From contig CM048553.1 of assembly GCA_026413225.1 (NCBI GenBank), forward strand, positions 134,756,190 to 134,820,189: a stretch of 64,000 nucleotides of DNA. Reading direction: 5' to 3'. The position numbers were made by a program, and so were the translations under genes. The notes below the pieces were generated by a model that was not told where the DNA came from, did no database searches, and was given only the letters and a program-made list of their open reading frames with translations. Shown here one piece after another: positions 26,121-37,429 of this stretch (the first letter of the stretch is position 1; every line of letters starts with the position of its first letter). The DNA comes from Otis tarda. Its lineage: Eukaryota > Chordata > Aves > Otidiformes > Otididae.

Positions 26121-26689
26121 CTTTCTATTTAAAAGTGAGGAGTAGAAAATGAGATTCATAATTTTAATTTTATATAACAATTTATTTTAAACTCTTATTT
26201 TACAATATACTGGTCTGATCAACAAGTATTCCAAGTTAAAGACATGGCACACATTTGAGGATACTGAAAATATTTCCAACTAGAGTATTTTCTGGAATGA
26301 CTCAATTCAATAGAAATATGAGTAGCCTACTATAATGATGTATTTTAATCTATTTCAGAAACATCTGGTATTAGCTAGACTTGGCTACCAGAATAAGCAA
26401 GCCAGTGGTCTAAATAAATACAGCAATTCTATTAGGACTCTGCAATATAGAAGGAAGGTGAGAGCTGATGTCCTTCAGATTAGGTTACTTTTGCATGCAT
26501 TTAGCTTCTTCCCTATCTCCTGACTGTGATAAATTACAGCACAGCTGTGCTTATTTAAAGGTTTTAAAGATGACAATGAAATAAACCAACTATATTTTAG
26601 TGCAACGTGAGGGGGATAGAACTTGTAAAGGTATATTCTGCCCAAATTCCCACCTTTTGGCATGCATAAAAAGGAGCAAGAAGATATGA
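26121..26689. other. Unique AT-rich DNA between two CR1 pieces
   Basis: No gene or repeat recognised. The last 50 to 100 bp before 26,690 might hold badly decayed CR1 sequence, but I could not align it by eye. Confidence 0.5.
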
Positions 26690-28332
26690 GATGCATTTTT
26701 TGCCTCTGTCTTCACCAGAAAGGGCTCTAGCCACATCACCCAGCAGAAGGAAAAGCAGAGACTAGGAGAATGAAGAGCTGACCACTGTAGCAGAAGAACA
26801 GGTTTGAGACCATCTACAGAACCTGAAGGTGCACAAGTCCATGGGACCTGATGAGATGCGTCCGCAGCTCCTGAAGGAACTGGTGGAAGAAGTTGCCAAG
26901 CCACCATCCATCGTATTTGAGAAGTTGTGGCAGTCTGCTGAGGTTCCTGATGACCAGAAAAGGGGAAAATCAACGCCCATTTTTAAAAGGGAAACAAGGA
27001 AGACCCAGGGAACTACAGGACAGTCAGTCTCAATTCTGTGCCTGGCAAGGTCAGGGTGCAGATTCTCCTGGAAACCATGCTAAAGCACATGGAATAATTA
27101 GGAGGTGATTGATGACAGCCAACAAGGCTTCACTAAGGGCAAATCATGCCTGACTAATTTGGTGACCTTCTATGACAGGGTTACAGCATCGGTGGACAAG
27201 GGATGAGCAACTGACGTCTACCTGGACTTGTGCAAAACATTTGACACTATTTCACACAATATCCTTGTCTCTAAACTGGAGAGACATGGGCTTGATGGAT
27301 GGACCACTCGGCAGATAAGGAATTGGCTGGATGGTTGCACTCAAAAAGTTGTGGTCAATGGCTGAAGTGTTGGCATTTGGACCGGCCTTGCTTAACATCT
27401 TCATTGGCGATATGGACAGTGGGATAGAGTGCACTCTCAGCAAGTTCACCAATGATACCAAGGTGTGTGGTGCAGTTGACACACTGGAGGGAAGGGATGC
27501 CATCCAGAGGGACCTTGACAGGCTGGAGAAGTGGGCCCATGAGAACCTCATGAAGTTCAACCAGGCCAAGTGCAAGGTCCTGCATGTAGGTTGGGGCAAT
27601 CCCAAGTACAATACAGGCTGAGTGGAAAATGGATTGTGAGCAGCCTGGAGGAGAAGGACTTAGGAGTGCTGGTGGATGAGAAGCTCAAAATGAGCTGGCA
27701 ATGTGCACTTGCAGCCCAGAAAGCCATCCACATCCTGGGCTGCATACGAAGAGGTGTGGCCAGCAGGTCGAGGGAGGTGATTCTGCTCCTCTGCTCCACT
27801 CTCGCAAGACCCCACCTGTAGTACTGTGTCCAGCTCTGGAGTCCACAACATAAGGATGTAGACCTGTTAGAGTGAGTCCAGAGGAGGGCCACAAAGATGA
27901 TCAGAGGGCTGGAGCACCCCTGCTATGATGACAGGCTGAGATAGTCGGGACTGTTCAGCCTGGAGAAGAGGAGGCTCCGGGGAGATCTTATAGGGGTCTT
28001 CCAGTACCTAAAGGGGGCCTTCAAGAAAGATGGAGGAAACTCTTCAGTAGGGCCTATTGTGATTGGTTGAGGGGTAATGGTTTTAAAATAGAAGGAAGCA
28101 GATTTAGACTTGATATAAGGAAAAATTATTTACAACGAGGGTGGTAGAACACTGGAACAAGTTTCTCAGAGAGGTGGTTGATGCCCCATTCCTGGAAACA
28201 TTTAAGGCCAGGCTGGATGGGGCTCTGAGCAACCTGATCTAGTCGGGGATGTCCCTGCTTCTTGCAGGGGGGTTGGACTAGATGACCTTTGAAGGTCCCT
28301 TCCAACCCTAACCATTCTATGATTCTTCAATT
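26690..28332 (+). mobile_element. CR1 LINE, 5'-truncated and decayed
   Basis: A plus-strand CR1 colinear with 10,810-12,444. It begins in the region upstream of the RT core and ends in a degenerate ATTCTATG tail. It retains the full CR1 3' UTR that the larger copy partly lost. It keeps the NYR-VSL block before the SVPGK motif, which shows that this block is ancestral and was deleted in the 10.4-kb copy. Frameshifts, in-frame stops and small deletions are scattered throughout, so it is older than the other large copy. Confidence 0.93.
26829..28243 (+). pseudogene. Broken CR1 reverse-transcriptase ORF
   Basis: Readable pieces of the CR1 RT lie in different frames: 26,829-27,083, 27,331-27,621 and 27,570-27,821. 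Motif A is present as DLCKTFDTI. Roughly 40 nt covering motif B (the GVPQGS region) are deleted near 27,365-27,375, beside a TGA stop. Motif C reads FTNDTK instead of FADDTK, so the first catalytic Asp has become Asn. A TAG replaces a Glu codon near 27,818. The product cannot be functional. Confidence 0.9.
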
Positions 28333-30000
28333 CTATGTTTCTTGTGAAGAGAATAAAAGTCTAATTTCTAAGTCTGTATACATAGATTTTGTTTTTTCCT
28401 CTGAGGCAGAGAACAATGCAAGTTGGCTATTGACGGGAGTTTATGCACGTCTTTATATTGTTTAATAAACACTACTATATGGAGAGGAAGCTAGCAGCTG
28501 TCCTTTTTTCCCCTCTATCCATAAATCTGCCACATCACTGAATCTGACAAAGTGAAACTCTCTAGCTTTCAGTTTGTGCATAACACTGTTGCCAAACTTC
28601 ATAAAGATATTTTATGGCTTGTTGAAGTGCTAAGACACTAGACTTCATGAAAAATGAAGTCTCTAAATGGATTGGAGCTATATCACTTGAGGAGTCTAAA
28701 AAATATCACTGAGAGTCACAGCTATTAGTGACAGTACTGCGCAGAAATCTCACCCTGCTTATGACATAGCTCTGTTATAAAATATCCAAGCACACAGTGC
28801 CACTAATGATGAGCAATTTTCACCCAGACACCAAATTGTGGTATCGAGGTCCAGGCTGCTTGGGTCATTTAAGCTTCATTTGTATAGCAAAAAGAGTAGT
28901 TGCAAAGGCTTTCTCACTGCTTAGTCTATGTGAAGAATAAGGTACGAGGTATAGTTATTCATCAGCCCAAATTCACTGAAGCAGCAGCTGCTGTAGTCCC
29001 ATACTTTCTACCACTCTCGCTCAGGCATGTCTGTTTTTTGCTTGTACAGTTACTGGTTCTGCATCACCTAGCAATGAGCTGCTTCAGAAAGACATGACCA
29101 AAAAGTCAAATCACCTTTTTCTTGAATTAGCTTCTGAAATTTCCTTGTATGCAATCACATGAGTATCAGGATATGCACAAGAGAAGGGGTGAGAATGCAC
29201 ATTTTGGGAGACAATACTGTGACAATCTCAGTATATTGTACCTTAAGCACTGTAAAACCTCTCTAGCAGTATCTCTGTTGGTATTTTGCAGCTTTATGAC
29301 CCCATGTCCCATAAGTCCAAGTCATCCAGAAATTATTTCCGCCCCTCCATCCCCCAGGTACACGTTGCCAACATATAACCACTGCCAGAACCCCAGCTTT
29401 GTAAGAAGTTCATTTAGAGTTCACCTTTTCAAGAATATACAACAAAGAAAAAAAAAAACCGCTCTGCACTCAGATCTAGCAAAAGGATACACTGATCCAA
29501 CAAAACAAACTGTATGTGTTTATTTTTTTTCACTCAAAGCTTTTTTTGGTTCAAGTCAGTCCTCCAGTGTGCATGAGTCTAATTCTTCCCTTACTTTCCT
29601 GTAGAGAGATTTCTACAGCCAATCCCAAATTTACCCCCCAGCTAAAACATAGTTTTCCATCCTTGCCTTATTCTTTCCTGTAACAAGTTGCAGACAAGTT
29701 TGTTCTAGATTCTTCAGTAATCTGTCAAATAACAATGTTGCTGAGGTGACCAAAGCTCCATTATGAGGTGGTACACTGCTACTTTAGCTGGGACTAAAGA
29801 TGTGAATTGGTAGCTACGCGTGAGTCTTTTCATACATCCCTAGGTGGAGATCGTCCATCAAGTTTAATGTCTTAGTTGCTCGGCCTGTATGATACTTCTT
29901 AGAAAGCTGACTTTCATTTGACACAGATATTCTTATATTAAAATGAATATTTTTTTCTGTTAATTTGAAGTTTTAGAAGTCCATTGTTTAAGAGGTTGAT
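28333..30000. other. Unique DNA; one 151-codon ATG frame of unknown meaning
   Basis: No gene recognised. The frame at 29,149-29,604 (plus) is the longest ATG-started open frame outside repeats (151 codons), but its translation is rich in Ser, His, Phe and Lys, includes a lysine run from a poly-A tract at about 29,449-29,459, and has no domain I recognise. I treat it as probable chance. Confidence 0.5.
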
Positions 30001-30223
30001 TGTGGTGGGTTGACCTTGGCTGGTTTTAAGGTGCCCATCAACAGGCTCAGTCACTCTCCCTCCATCAAGAGGGCAGTGGGAAAAAATATGATGAAAGCTT
30101 GTGCATCAAGATGAGGCAAGGACATCACTCAATAATCACCATCATGGGCAAAACAGCCGTGACTTGGGGAAGATTAATGTAATTTATTGCCAATTAATAA
30201 CATAGTTGGGTAATGAGAAATAC
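30001..30223 (-). mobile_element. Partial LTR of a second ERV family (A), sense on minus strand
   Basis: Begins TGTGGTGGGTTGACC, the complement of a common avian LTR 3' end. It continues with a stretch shared with family C: the GGCAAAACAG...GACTTGGGGAA block followed by TTTATT (AATAAA on the minus strand). Only the U5 and R-end part is present. The rest is interrupted at 30,224 by another LTR and was not recognised beyond it. No TSD can be assigned. Confidence 0.7.
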
Positions 30224-30552
30224 TGTCCTAATTTTGACCGGGATGGAGCTGGTTTTCTTCCCAGTAGCTGTTGTGGTTTGGATTTAGTATGGGATTTGGT
30301 ATGTGAAGAATATTGATAATACACTGATGTTGTTAGTTGCTGCTAAGAGATCAAGATCTTTTCCAGTTCCTAGGTTTTGCTAATGTGCAAGTGCAGGAAG
30401 CTGGGAGGGGCATAGCCGGTACAGTTGACCTAAACAGGCCCAAGAATGCATTCTATACCACAGACGTCATGCTCACAATAAAAGGCGGGTTGGCCAGCGG
30501 CAACTGTCTCTCTCACTCTTTCTCTCACTGCTCAGGATTGCCACTTAAACAC
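30224..30552 (+). mobile_element. Shortened LTR of a third ERV family (B), copy B1
   Basis: Starts TGTCCTAATTTTGACCGGGATGGAG, followed by the TTTGGATTTAGTATG and GATAATACACTGATGTT blocks typical of a widespread avian LTR family, then GACGTCATGCTCA-AATAAAAGG in the core-promoter position. It ends near TTAAACAC. A possible 5-bp duplication AATAC flanks it (30,219-30,223 and 30,553-30,557), though the ends do not fit TG...CA exactly with that spacing. It lies inside or beside LTR A in the opposite orientation. Confidence 0.65.
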
Positions 30553-30557
30553 AATAC

Positions 30558-31235
30558 ACTGACCCAAGAAACTGTAACAAGAGTAATACAAAACTACTTT
30601 CAGTAAAATCAAAAAGAAAAAAAATCTAAAATAGTATTCCAGAAGCCCTCCAATTTGGTTAAGGATCAATGGGTCATTTAAATTTAACATCAACTGAAGC
30701 CATCATGCTTTTTATTTTTGCCAAAGTACTAGAACTATGAAAAGTCTTTGGAAAACAGTTTTGTTCCCTTCCCAATTAGGTGAGTAGCCCAGCCCAACCT
30801 AAATAGTTGCCTACTCCCCCAGCATCCTTCACCTTACGTCTGTGCTGCATTCTAAAAAGTAATAAAAAGTATGTGTGTATGTTCTGGAGAGCCAAGGGGA
30901 AAGTGTCTGCATTACTCCTGAAAGACAAATCTAAAATTTCTTCTTCCTTTCTCACTATCTCAAAGTAGGTTTCTGCTAGGTTCAGCTGAGGAAAAGTGGA
31001 AATTCTGCATCAGGCATTGGTCCTAATAGCCATGACAGCCCAAATGGGCATTGTCAGTGTACGTTAGTCCTTGAAAACATCAACTGATAGGGTAGTAAAG
31101 TCATTAGGAGGGACAGACTCATGGGGCAATAGAATTCAAAGAAAACTTAAACCTGAAGGTCTATCAGGGTTGTTACTGACGGCTTCTACAGAGCAGTCAT
31201 AGCTAACGTATTCTCTGCATGGTTTAATGTTTAAG
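30558..31235. other. Spacer between two family-B LTRs
   Basis: About 680 bp with no recognised coding sequence. It could be unique DNA or the remnant of an internal region. No retroviral motif is visible in any frame. Confidence 0.5.
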
Positions 31236-31646
31236 TATCCTGGTTCTGGCTAGGATAGATAATTTTCACCTGAGCTGGGAGAGGAGCTGGAGTTGGTGGC
31301 CCCTATGGCTGGAGGACACAGCTGGGATAGTTTACCCAAATTAGCCGAAGGGCTATTCCATCCCACGTGACATCACGCTCAGTACATAAAAAAGGGAAAG
31401 GGCTGAGGGATGAGTTTTGTTACTCTGGAGGAAGCTGGATGTCAGGGTCAACTATTAGGTCTTGTATTGTAAATTATGTGCTTAAGTGTCTTCTGTTTTT
31501 GTTTTCTATCAACCATTTTTATCTCAATCCATTAGTTTTGCTTTCTTTTCTTTCCTGATTTTCTTCCCCATCCCACTGGGAGGGGTGGTGAGAGGGAGGA
31601 GTGGATGAGCTACTGTGTGGTATCTTAGCTCCTGACTTAACATCCA
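31236..31646 (+). mobile_element. Decayed LTR of family B, copy B2
   Basis: Starts TATCCTGGTTCTGGCTAGGATAGA (family start with one change in the TG). It carries the ATTCCATCCCACGTGACATCACGCTCAGTACATAAA core promoter, then TTTTTATCTCAATCC, a C/T-rich stretch, CCCATCCCACTGGGAGGGG and a degraded 3' end near ACTTAACATCC. Same orientation as B1 but with different parts missing. No TSD was found, which suggests an old copy. Confidence 0.7.
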
Positions 31647-31797
31647 AAGTCCTTTTATTTCCTCTTTTGTTTCTTGCTGCCTAGATTTTGGTCTGCAAAT
31701 ATCAGTGTATCATAGAATCTGTCCGTATTTGGCTTTTTTGCTTACCTAAAGAGAAATTAAACTGCTCTTCAAATTCAACCTTTTGAACAGGCTTGTA

Positions 31798-32441
31798 TAG
31801 AATCATAGAATCATAGAATGGTTAGAGTTGGAAGGGACCTTCAAAGGTCATCTAGTCCAACCCCCCTGCAAGAGCAGGGACATCCCTGACTAGATCAGGT
31901 TGCTCAGAGCCTCATCCAGCCTGGCCTTGAACACTTCCAGGGATGGGGCATCCACCACCTCTCTGGGCAACCTGTTCCAGTGCTCTACAACTCTCATTGT
32001 AAAAAATTTTTTTCTAATATCTAATCTAAACCTACCTCCCTCCAATTTAAACCCATTACCCCTTGTCCTATCACAACAGGCCCTACTGAACAGTTTCTCC
32101 CCATCTTTCCTGTAGGCCCCCTTGAGGTATTGGAAGACCGCTATCAGGTCTCCCCGGAGCCTCCTCTTCTCCAGGCTGAACAGCCCCAACTCTCTCAGCC
32201 TGTCCTCATAGGAGAGGTGCTCCAGCCCTCTGATCATCTTGGTGGCCCTCCTCTGGACCCTTTCCAACTGGTCCATGTCCTTCTTGTGTTGGGGGCTCCA
32301 GAACTGGATGCAGTACTCCAGGTGGGGTCTCACCAGGGCAGAGTAGAGGGGGAGAATCACCTCCCTCGACCTGCCGGCCACGCTCCTCTTGATGCAGCCC
32401 AGGTTGCGGTTGGCCTTCTGGGCCGCAAGGGCGCATTGCAC
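31798..32441 (-). mobile_element. CR1 LINE, short 3' copy on the minus strand
   Basis: A 644-bp CR1 on the minus strand. Its 3' tail (complement of ATTCTATG repeats) is at 31,798-31,818 and its 5' truncation is at about 32,441. It closely resembles the CR1 at 10.4 kb and keeps the 3' UTR segment and stop codon that the larger copy lost. The sequence is well preserved, so insertion was comparatively recent. Confidence 0.95.
31890..32441 (-). pseudogene. CR1 ORF2 C-terminal fragment, 183 codons
   Basis: An uninterrupted frame covering the CR1 ORF2 C-terminus from the [10 protein letters not shown] block through [26 protein letters not shown] and [10 protein letters not shown] to a final SNLI followed by the TAG stop. 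It lacks the RT catalytic core, which lay upstream of the truncation point. The frame is open because the insertion is young, not because the fragment is selected. It gives the reference for the normal C-terminus against which the extended tail of the copy at 10.5 kb can be judged. Confidence 0.9.
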
Positions 32442-35400
32442 ATAGCATTGAAGCTATGTGCAGTGCTGTGGACTTGTATTTTTCTTCAGTGGGACAGAAG
32501 TTCCTAAGGTTGCTTCTACTTGCTCTCCCTCTATAGTTTAAAACCTACTTCCTTCCTGTATAGCAGCTTTTCCTCCTCATCACACTTGATGAGGATTTTT
32601 TCCCCATTTTTTCTCTTTTAAGTACTATTTTAACAGGATGTTTGTACTGAAATGGAAGGTAATTATTCTTCTGTTTTCTATTAATTCATTCCTTAAGCTG
32701 ATTTCAGCTGTTCCAAATTGGATTAAAAAACTGAAAGAAATACCAGCTGTCATGCTTCCAGACATTTGGTTACTTTGCAGGATTAGGAATACACTTACCT
32801 AATAAGTGTTTTTTTCCATAAAATTGTCTGATATAGTAGTTCAAAACTTGCCTGGAAGCAGCTAATATCAGCCAACGTTGAAAAGAGGATAAAGACACTT
32901 CATATACCATTGATACGATCAACATTGCAAATCCCCTCTTCTATGACTCTGTTTCTTGTGGCTGTACCACTGCACATTGTAGCTATATAGGTCTTACACT
33001 TGTGCTGTAAGGATATTTTAAAAATCACCTGTTTTAAACTTGTTTTTTGGTTTCTTAAATTTACCAACAGGTAGTAAGCACAAGCCAGGCTTCTCTTAAC
33101 ATAGCTCTGAAATAGAGAAGAAAATTAAGAAACATTAACACTGACAGTAAATGGGTATTTAATCATTTGTTATGATGGTGAGGCACACTAGAGTAGTCAG
33201 TATAATGTTCATTATCCAGTGTAGAGAGTGATTTGTATTCATTAAAATATTTACAGGTTCATATTCCAACATCTCCATGACCTGGGAAAGTTAACACACA
33301 AATGAAAAAAATAAAAAATATATTTAGAATAAATCCTTGTTAGGGGTTAGATGACAAATAAGAGCTACTTGAGGGAAGGTAGCATGATTTTTACAATTAA
33401 TTTTAACTGTTTGAGTCTAAGCTGCTGCATTGCGTGTGCTAAATCAAAGGGACTTTTTACTGAGTAGAAATAGAGACAGTTGTTGATGATTATTATCTAC
33501 AGTAATAGTAATCACTATCAATTACTAAATTCTTACTATGAAATTAAGAAACTGGTTATAATAGAGGGAAAAGTGGAGTAGCCTTTAAAGTAAGCACATA
33601 AAAGGCAAAGTACGGGAACCAGCAGAGTGTCTCAGTTTGCATTATTTACAAGCACAGGCTCAGCACTACAGAAAGACTGGGCCACAACGGCAAGGACATT
33701 TTTTCTTTTTCTGCCTCCAGCCTTTCTCTTCTCCTGCCTTCCCTCCCCCCTTAAGTTGGAGAGCAAAGGAAAGGCTTTGATGACCTTTATATATTTCCAT
33801 GTCTCTTCTTTGGAGATGAGAACAGACCTTATAAAGTTCACATGTGCATATTAAGCCTATAACCATCTGCTGCAATTATGAACAGTGTGGTGGTGAAGTT
33901 TAGCATTTGGAGAGGAGGTCTGAAGGTCATCTGTGCTTTGACTGTACTGAACTATCTTAGGTGGACCTGAGTAAGTGAAAAATAACAGCAATAAAAGAGC
34001 AGCTAATTTTTTAGGTGGGTTAGCTTGTAGAGTATTTAAAATCAGGAATAGTACCAGAGGATGTTATGTTTCTATCCCAGATATAAAATGAATTAGAACA
34101 TTCTTTATGACCTTAGGATGCTGAACTAGCTTCTTGACAGTTTTTTTTTATTTTTCTTTTGAAATTGTGATGCTCTAAAAAGAATAGACTCATAACTTAG
34201 CATGCATTTGCTGTGTTTTGAGAAGAACTCTGTTATTTAGTTAGTTTTTGGACCCCATCACTTCCTTTCATGCGTGAGGAGATGGAATACATTAAGTAGC
34301 AAGTGCTCCTGGTGGGTTGTGGGAACAACTAGCTCTCCAGAATACGAGTGTCTGTTGTGCAAACTCTGGGTGTTTATGACTCATATTTTAGTATTCTGTG
34401 AAAGCATAAATCTAGATAGCTCTGTGGGCTTCAAATGTTTGTTTTCTTTATTTAGTTTCTTGTTGCCTGGATGCTGACAAATTTTGGTGAAGTTTCAACT
34501 CTGAGATGTGCTAGTTCACGTTTTTTCTAGAAGCCATAATTATGATAACGAAGTATATTCTTTCTGAGAATGTTTCAGTTATTTAGATTAAAAGGCTATC
34601 AAGAATTAGAAACTGATCTCCTTACGGAAATTCCTTGTTTAGCCAGGGTTTCCTGTGTTCAGTGTGAATGTCTCGTGTATCCACTCAGTTTTTGCAAATT
34701 AGGGGGAAGTAAGTCTAGCTCCATCACAACCTGATAAACACTTCTTTTAAAGTGTTCTGTGCTCTTGTGAATGGGTGATCAAAGTCTGGGCATGCAGCCC
34801 AAGGGCTCTGGAGAATGATGAAAAGTATAAGTCCAAACAAGCAAAATAATGTTCCATTACAGGGTTTAAGACTCTTTCTGTTGTATGCCCAGTAGTGGAA
34901 AGAAATAGGTATGCATGAGCAAGGGGCAATGTATAGCAGGGCATTATCCTGAACAGTTCTGGAGCATCTGAAGCACAGTAGAGAAACTAACACTGATGGA
35001 ATGGCTTCTCAGACTAGCCAGTAGTGTTCCCTGGCACAGTGTGAAGGAGTACAGAAAGGTAGAGGACATGAAAGAACAGCCTCACCTATAATTTACAGGA
35101 AATGTTTCTTTTATTAAATGGAATATTTAGAAATTAGCAAAAACTTCACTGAAGTGTTATTAAAACTGCTAACATTCACTGGAAAATATTTGGACTGTAA
35201 ATGCTCTTGTTTTTTTTTTTATGGGAGATGAGGGAAGGTGTGAGGAAGAGAGGGCTGTTTGAAGTGTTACCCCAGCCCTCCTGATGCCCATTGAACTTGC
35301 ACTCAGCTCATGATCTCTTCATAAATCAGGACAATTACAGATTGCTAATAACTTCAGGGTATTGTTTTTATATGAGTTTGCCACTTGGTTGTTCAACAAA

Positions 35401-36428
35401 CATGATTCTGCAGACGTTGCTTCTTGACTTACTGTTATATACTTACATATGGAACTATGTAAATATGACTTACTGTGTAGTATTTTATCTGGGATTTAGA
35501 GAACTTTGGATACTTTGAAATTAATGGATTTCCAAGACTGCCCTTCTAAAAACTTGGTTCAATTACACTAAAGCAATTGAGTTACTAAATTGTTTCATGT
35601 GCCTTCAAATCCAATAATATAAAAATACTTTACATTTCTGATTATGGAAAAAAAAAAACAACACTTGGAATAAACTTTGTTTTCTATTCTATGCTGTTTG
35701 TTCAGTACTGAAACATACTTGCAGTCCTGTTTTATATCTTCATGAATGATTCTGTACGTTTATAAGATGTTTCCCTTTAAAAACAACCAAACCTCGAAAC
35801 TTCTGGTACTTGACACTTCTGCACATTTTCACAAGTCCTTTTCAAACCATGATTTAAACAGAGCACAGGCATTCATCTGGGTTATTTTATGTTTACAAAA
35901 TTATTTAATTCTCAGTGGGTCCTATTCAGGTCTTTTATAGGTTTTAGATGGTCCTAGTTCTGATGTGAACAGTAGATGAGATAATCAGACTCTAAGTTCT
36001 AAGGATATAACTTGGAAAATATTACTTAGTTTATTAATATTGGGGTTTTTAGTGCTTCCATAATTGATTCCAACTCTGTCATAATCCATAGCAAAAACTT
36101 CCTAATAATTAGTTTCAGCTGTTAAGATTTCAGTGCTTGCTTCTTTGTTGAATATTCATTTCCATCTCAGCTGAGGTCTTTATGTTGATCTCAAGGGAAC
36201 AGAGCTTTCAAACCATTTCTTCATAGTTTTTTTTTTTTTCCACTATAAAGATTTGGGGCATAATGCCAAAATAATGCTCCGTGAATCCTTATTAGAATGC
36301 TTTACTCAGCTGGTCCCTCCCACAGTCGTGCTACTTTTGTGCATTAATCTGCTGGGTACATTTAAACTGATCAAATACCATATTAGCACTGGAGGAGACT
36401 GTGGTCTGCTCCAGTCCTGGAACTGAAT

Positions 36429-36455
36429 CAGAGCTGTGTTTGACAAACAGCTCTG
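36429..36455. other. Short inverted repeat
   Basis: CAGAGCTGT at 36,429-36,437 is exactly complementary to ACAGCTCTG at 36,447-36,455 around a 9-base loop. There is no other sign of function. Confidence 0.6.
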
Positions 36456-37395
36456 CCCTGTTCTGTCTCAGCACCAAGACCCTTGCCTAATTAACCCTTA
36501 AAAAAAAAATCCATCTGTGTGATGATCAAAAAGAGGTTAAATTAAGAAGTAAATGTTAATGTATATGAGTAACAAATTTTAGCCTGATATTCCATGTTTA
36601 ATATTATCTTATTTGGAGCTGAGAAGAGGAGGAAAAGGGAGGGTCAGTCTATCTGCTAAAGGGCATTAGGTTATACACTTGACATCAGTCCCGTAGAAAT
36701 TATAACAACATTTCTGCAGTCTTCACAGGTACATCACTGGCTTATGTAAGTAGATCACAGTATATACGATAAGTAATTACACAACTTTGCTAGAAGAACA
36801 AGCTACTCTATTGATTACAATGAGCTATTGCACTCTAAATTATTCTCTAGCTGTGTAAACCAATAGGTGTGTATGGACTGAGGCTGGGAGACCATTAATT
36901 TTTACAGTTCTGAGGGTTTGGTATTTCTTCTGCTGGGGTAACGGGGCTGCCTTCATGCAAAAGGGAGCAAAAGAAAGTCAATTGAAATAATGCAATGAAC
37001 TATTTGTACATTCTCGGTCTATTTAATGGTAAATTTAACTCAAAGTTTAGCTATTTCAACTCCCTAAGTAAGCTGGGAGTAAAGATCGTTGTTAGAACAG
37101 TTAAAAAGGTAATAGACTTAAAATTTATCCTGTAATATTTATGCTTCCCTGCATACTTTGTGATTCCATAAGTATTAAATGAGTGATATCTTACCCTTCT
37201 CAAGGTGCCCATTTTGGATTTCTCACAGTGCTGCACTTTGAGCGGAGAAATCCGCGTATGCCTTTTAGCTGCGACATCTGTGCTGTCTGCAATGCATGAT
37301 TTCAGGATTGCCCCCTTCATAAACAGGCTGACTTCTAATCTTATGTTAGTTTCTAGTCTGTGATACTAACCTACATGCTATTCTATTGCATGATA

Positions 37396-37429
37396 TAATA
37401 ATAATAATAGTAATAATTATGATGATGGA
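37396..37429. repeat. (AAT)n microsatellite
   Basis: Five or more AAT units with one interruption. Ordinary trinucleotide repeat. Confidence 0.75.

Noticed and set aside
29149-29604. 151-codon ATG frame
   Set aside because: No recognisable domain, low-complexity stretches from poly-A and poly-T runs, and no supporting splice or promoter context. One such frame in 64 kb searched on both strands is plausible by chance.
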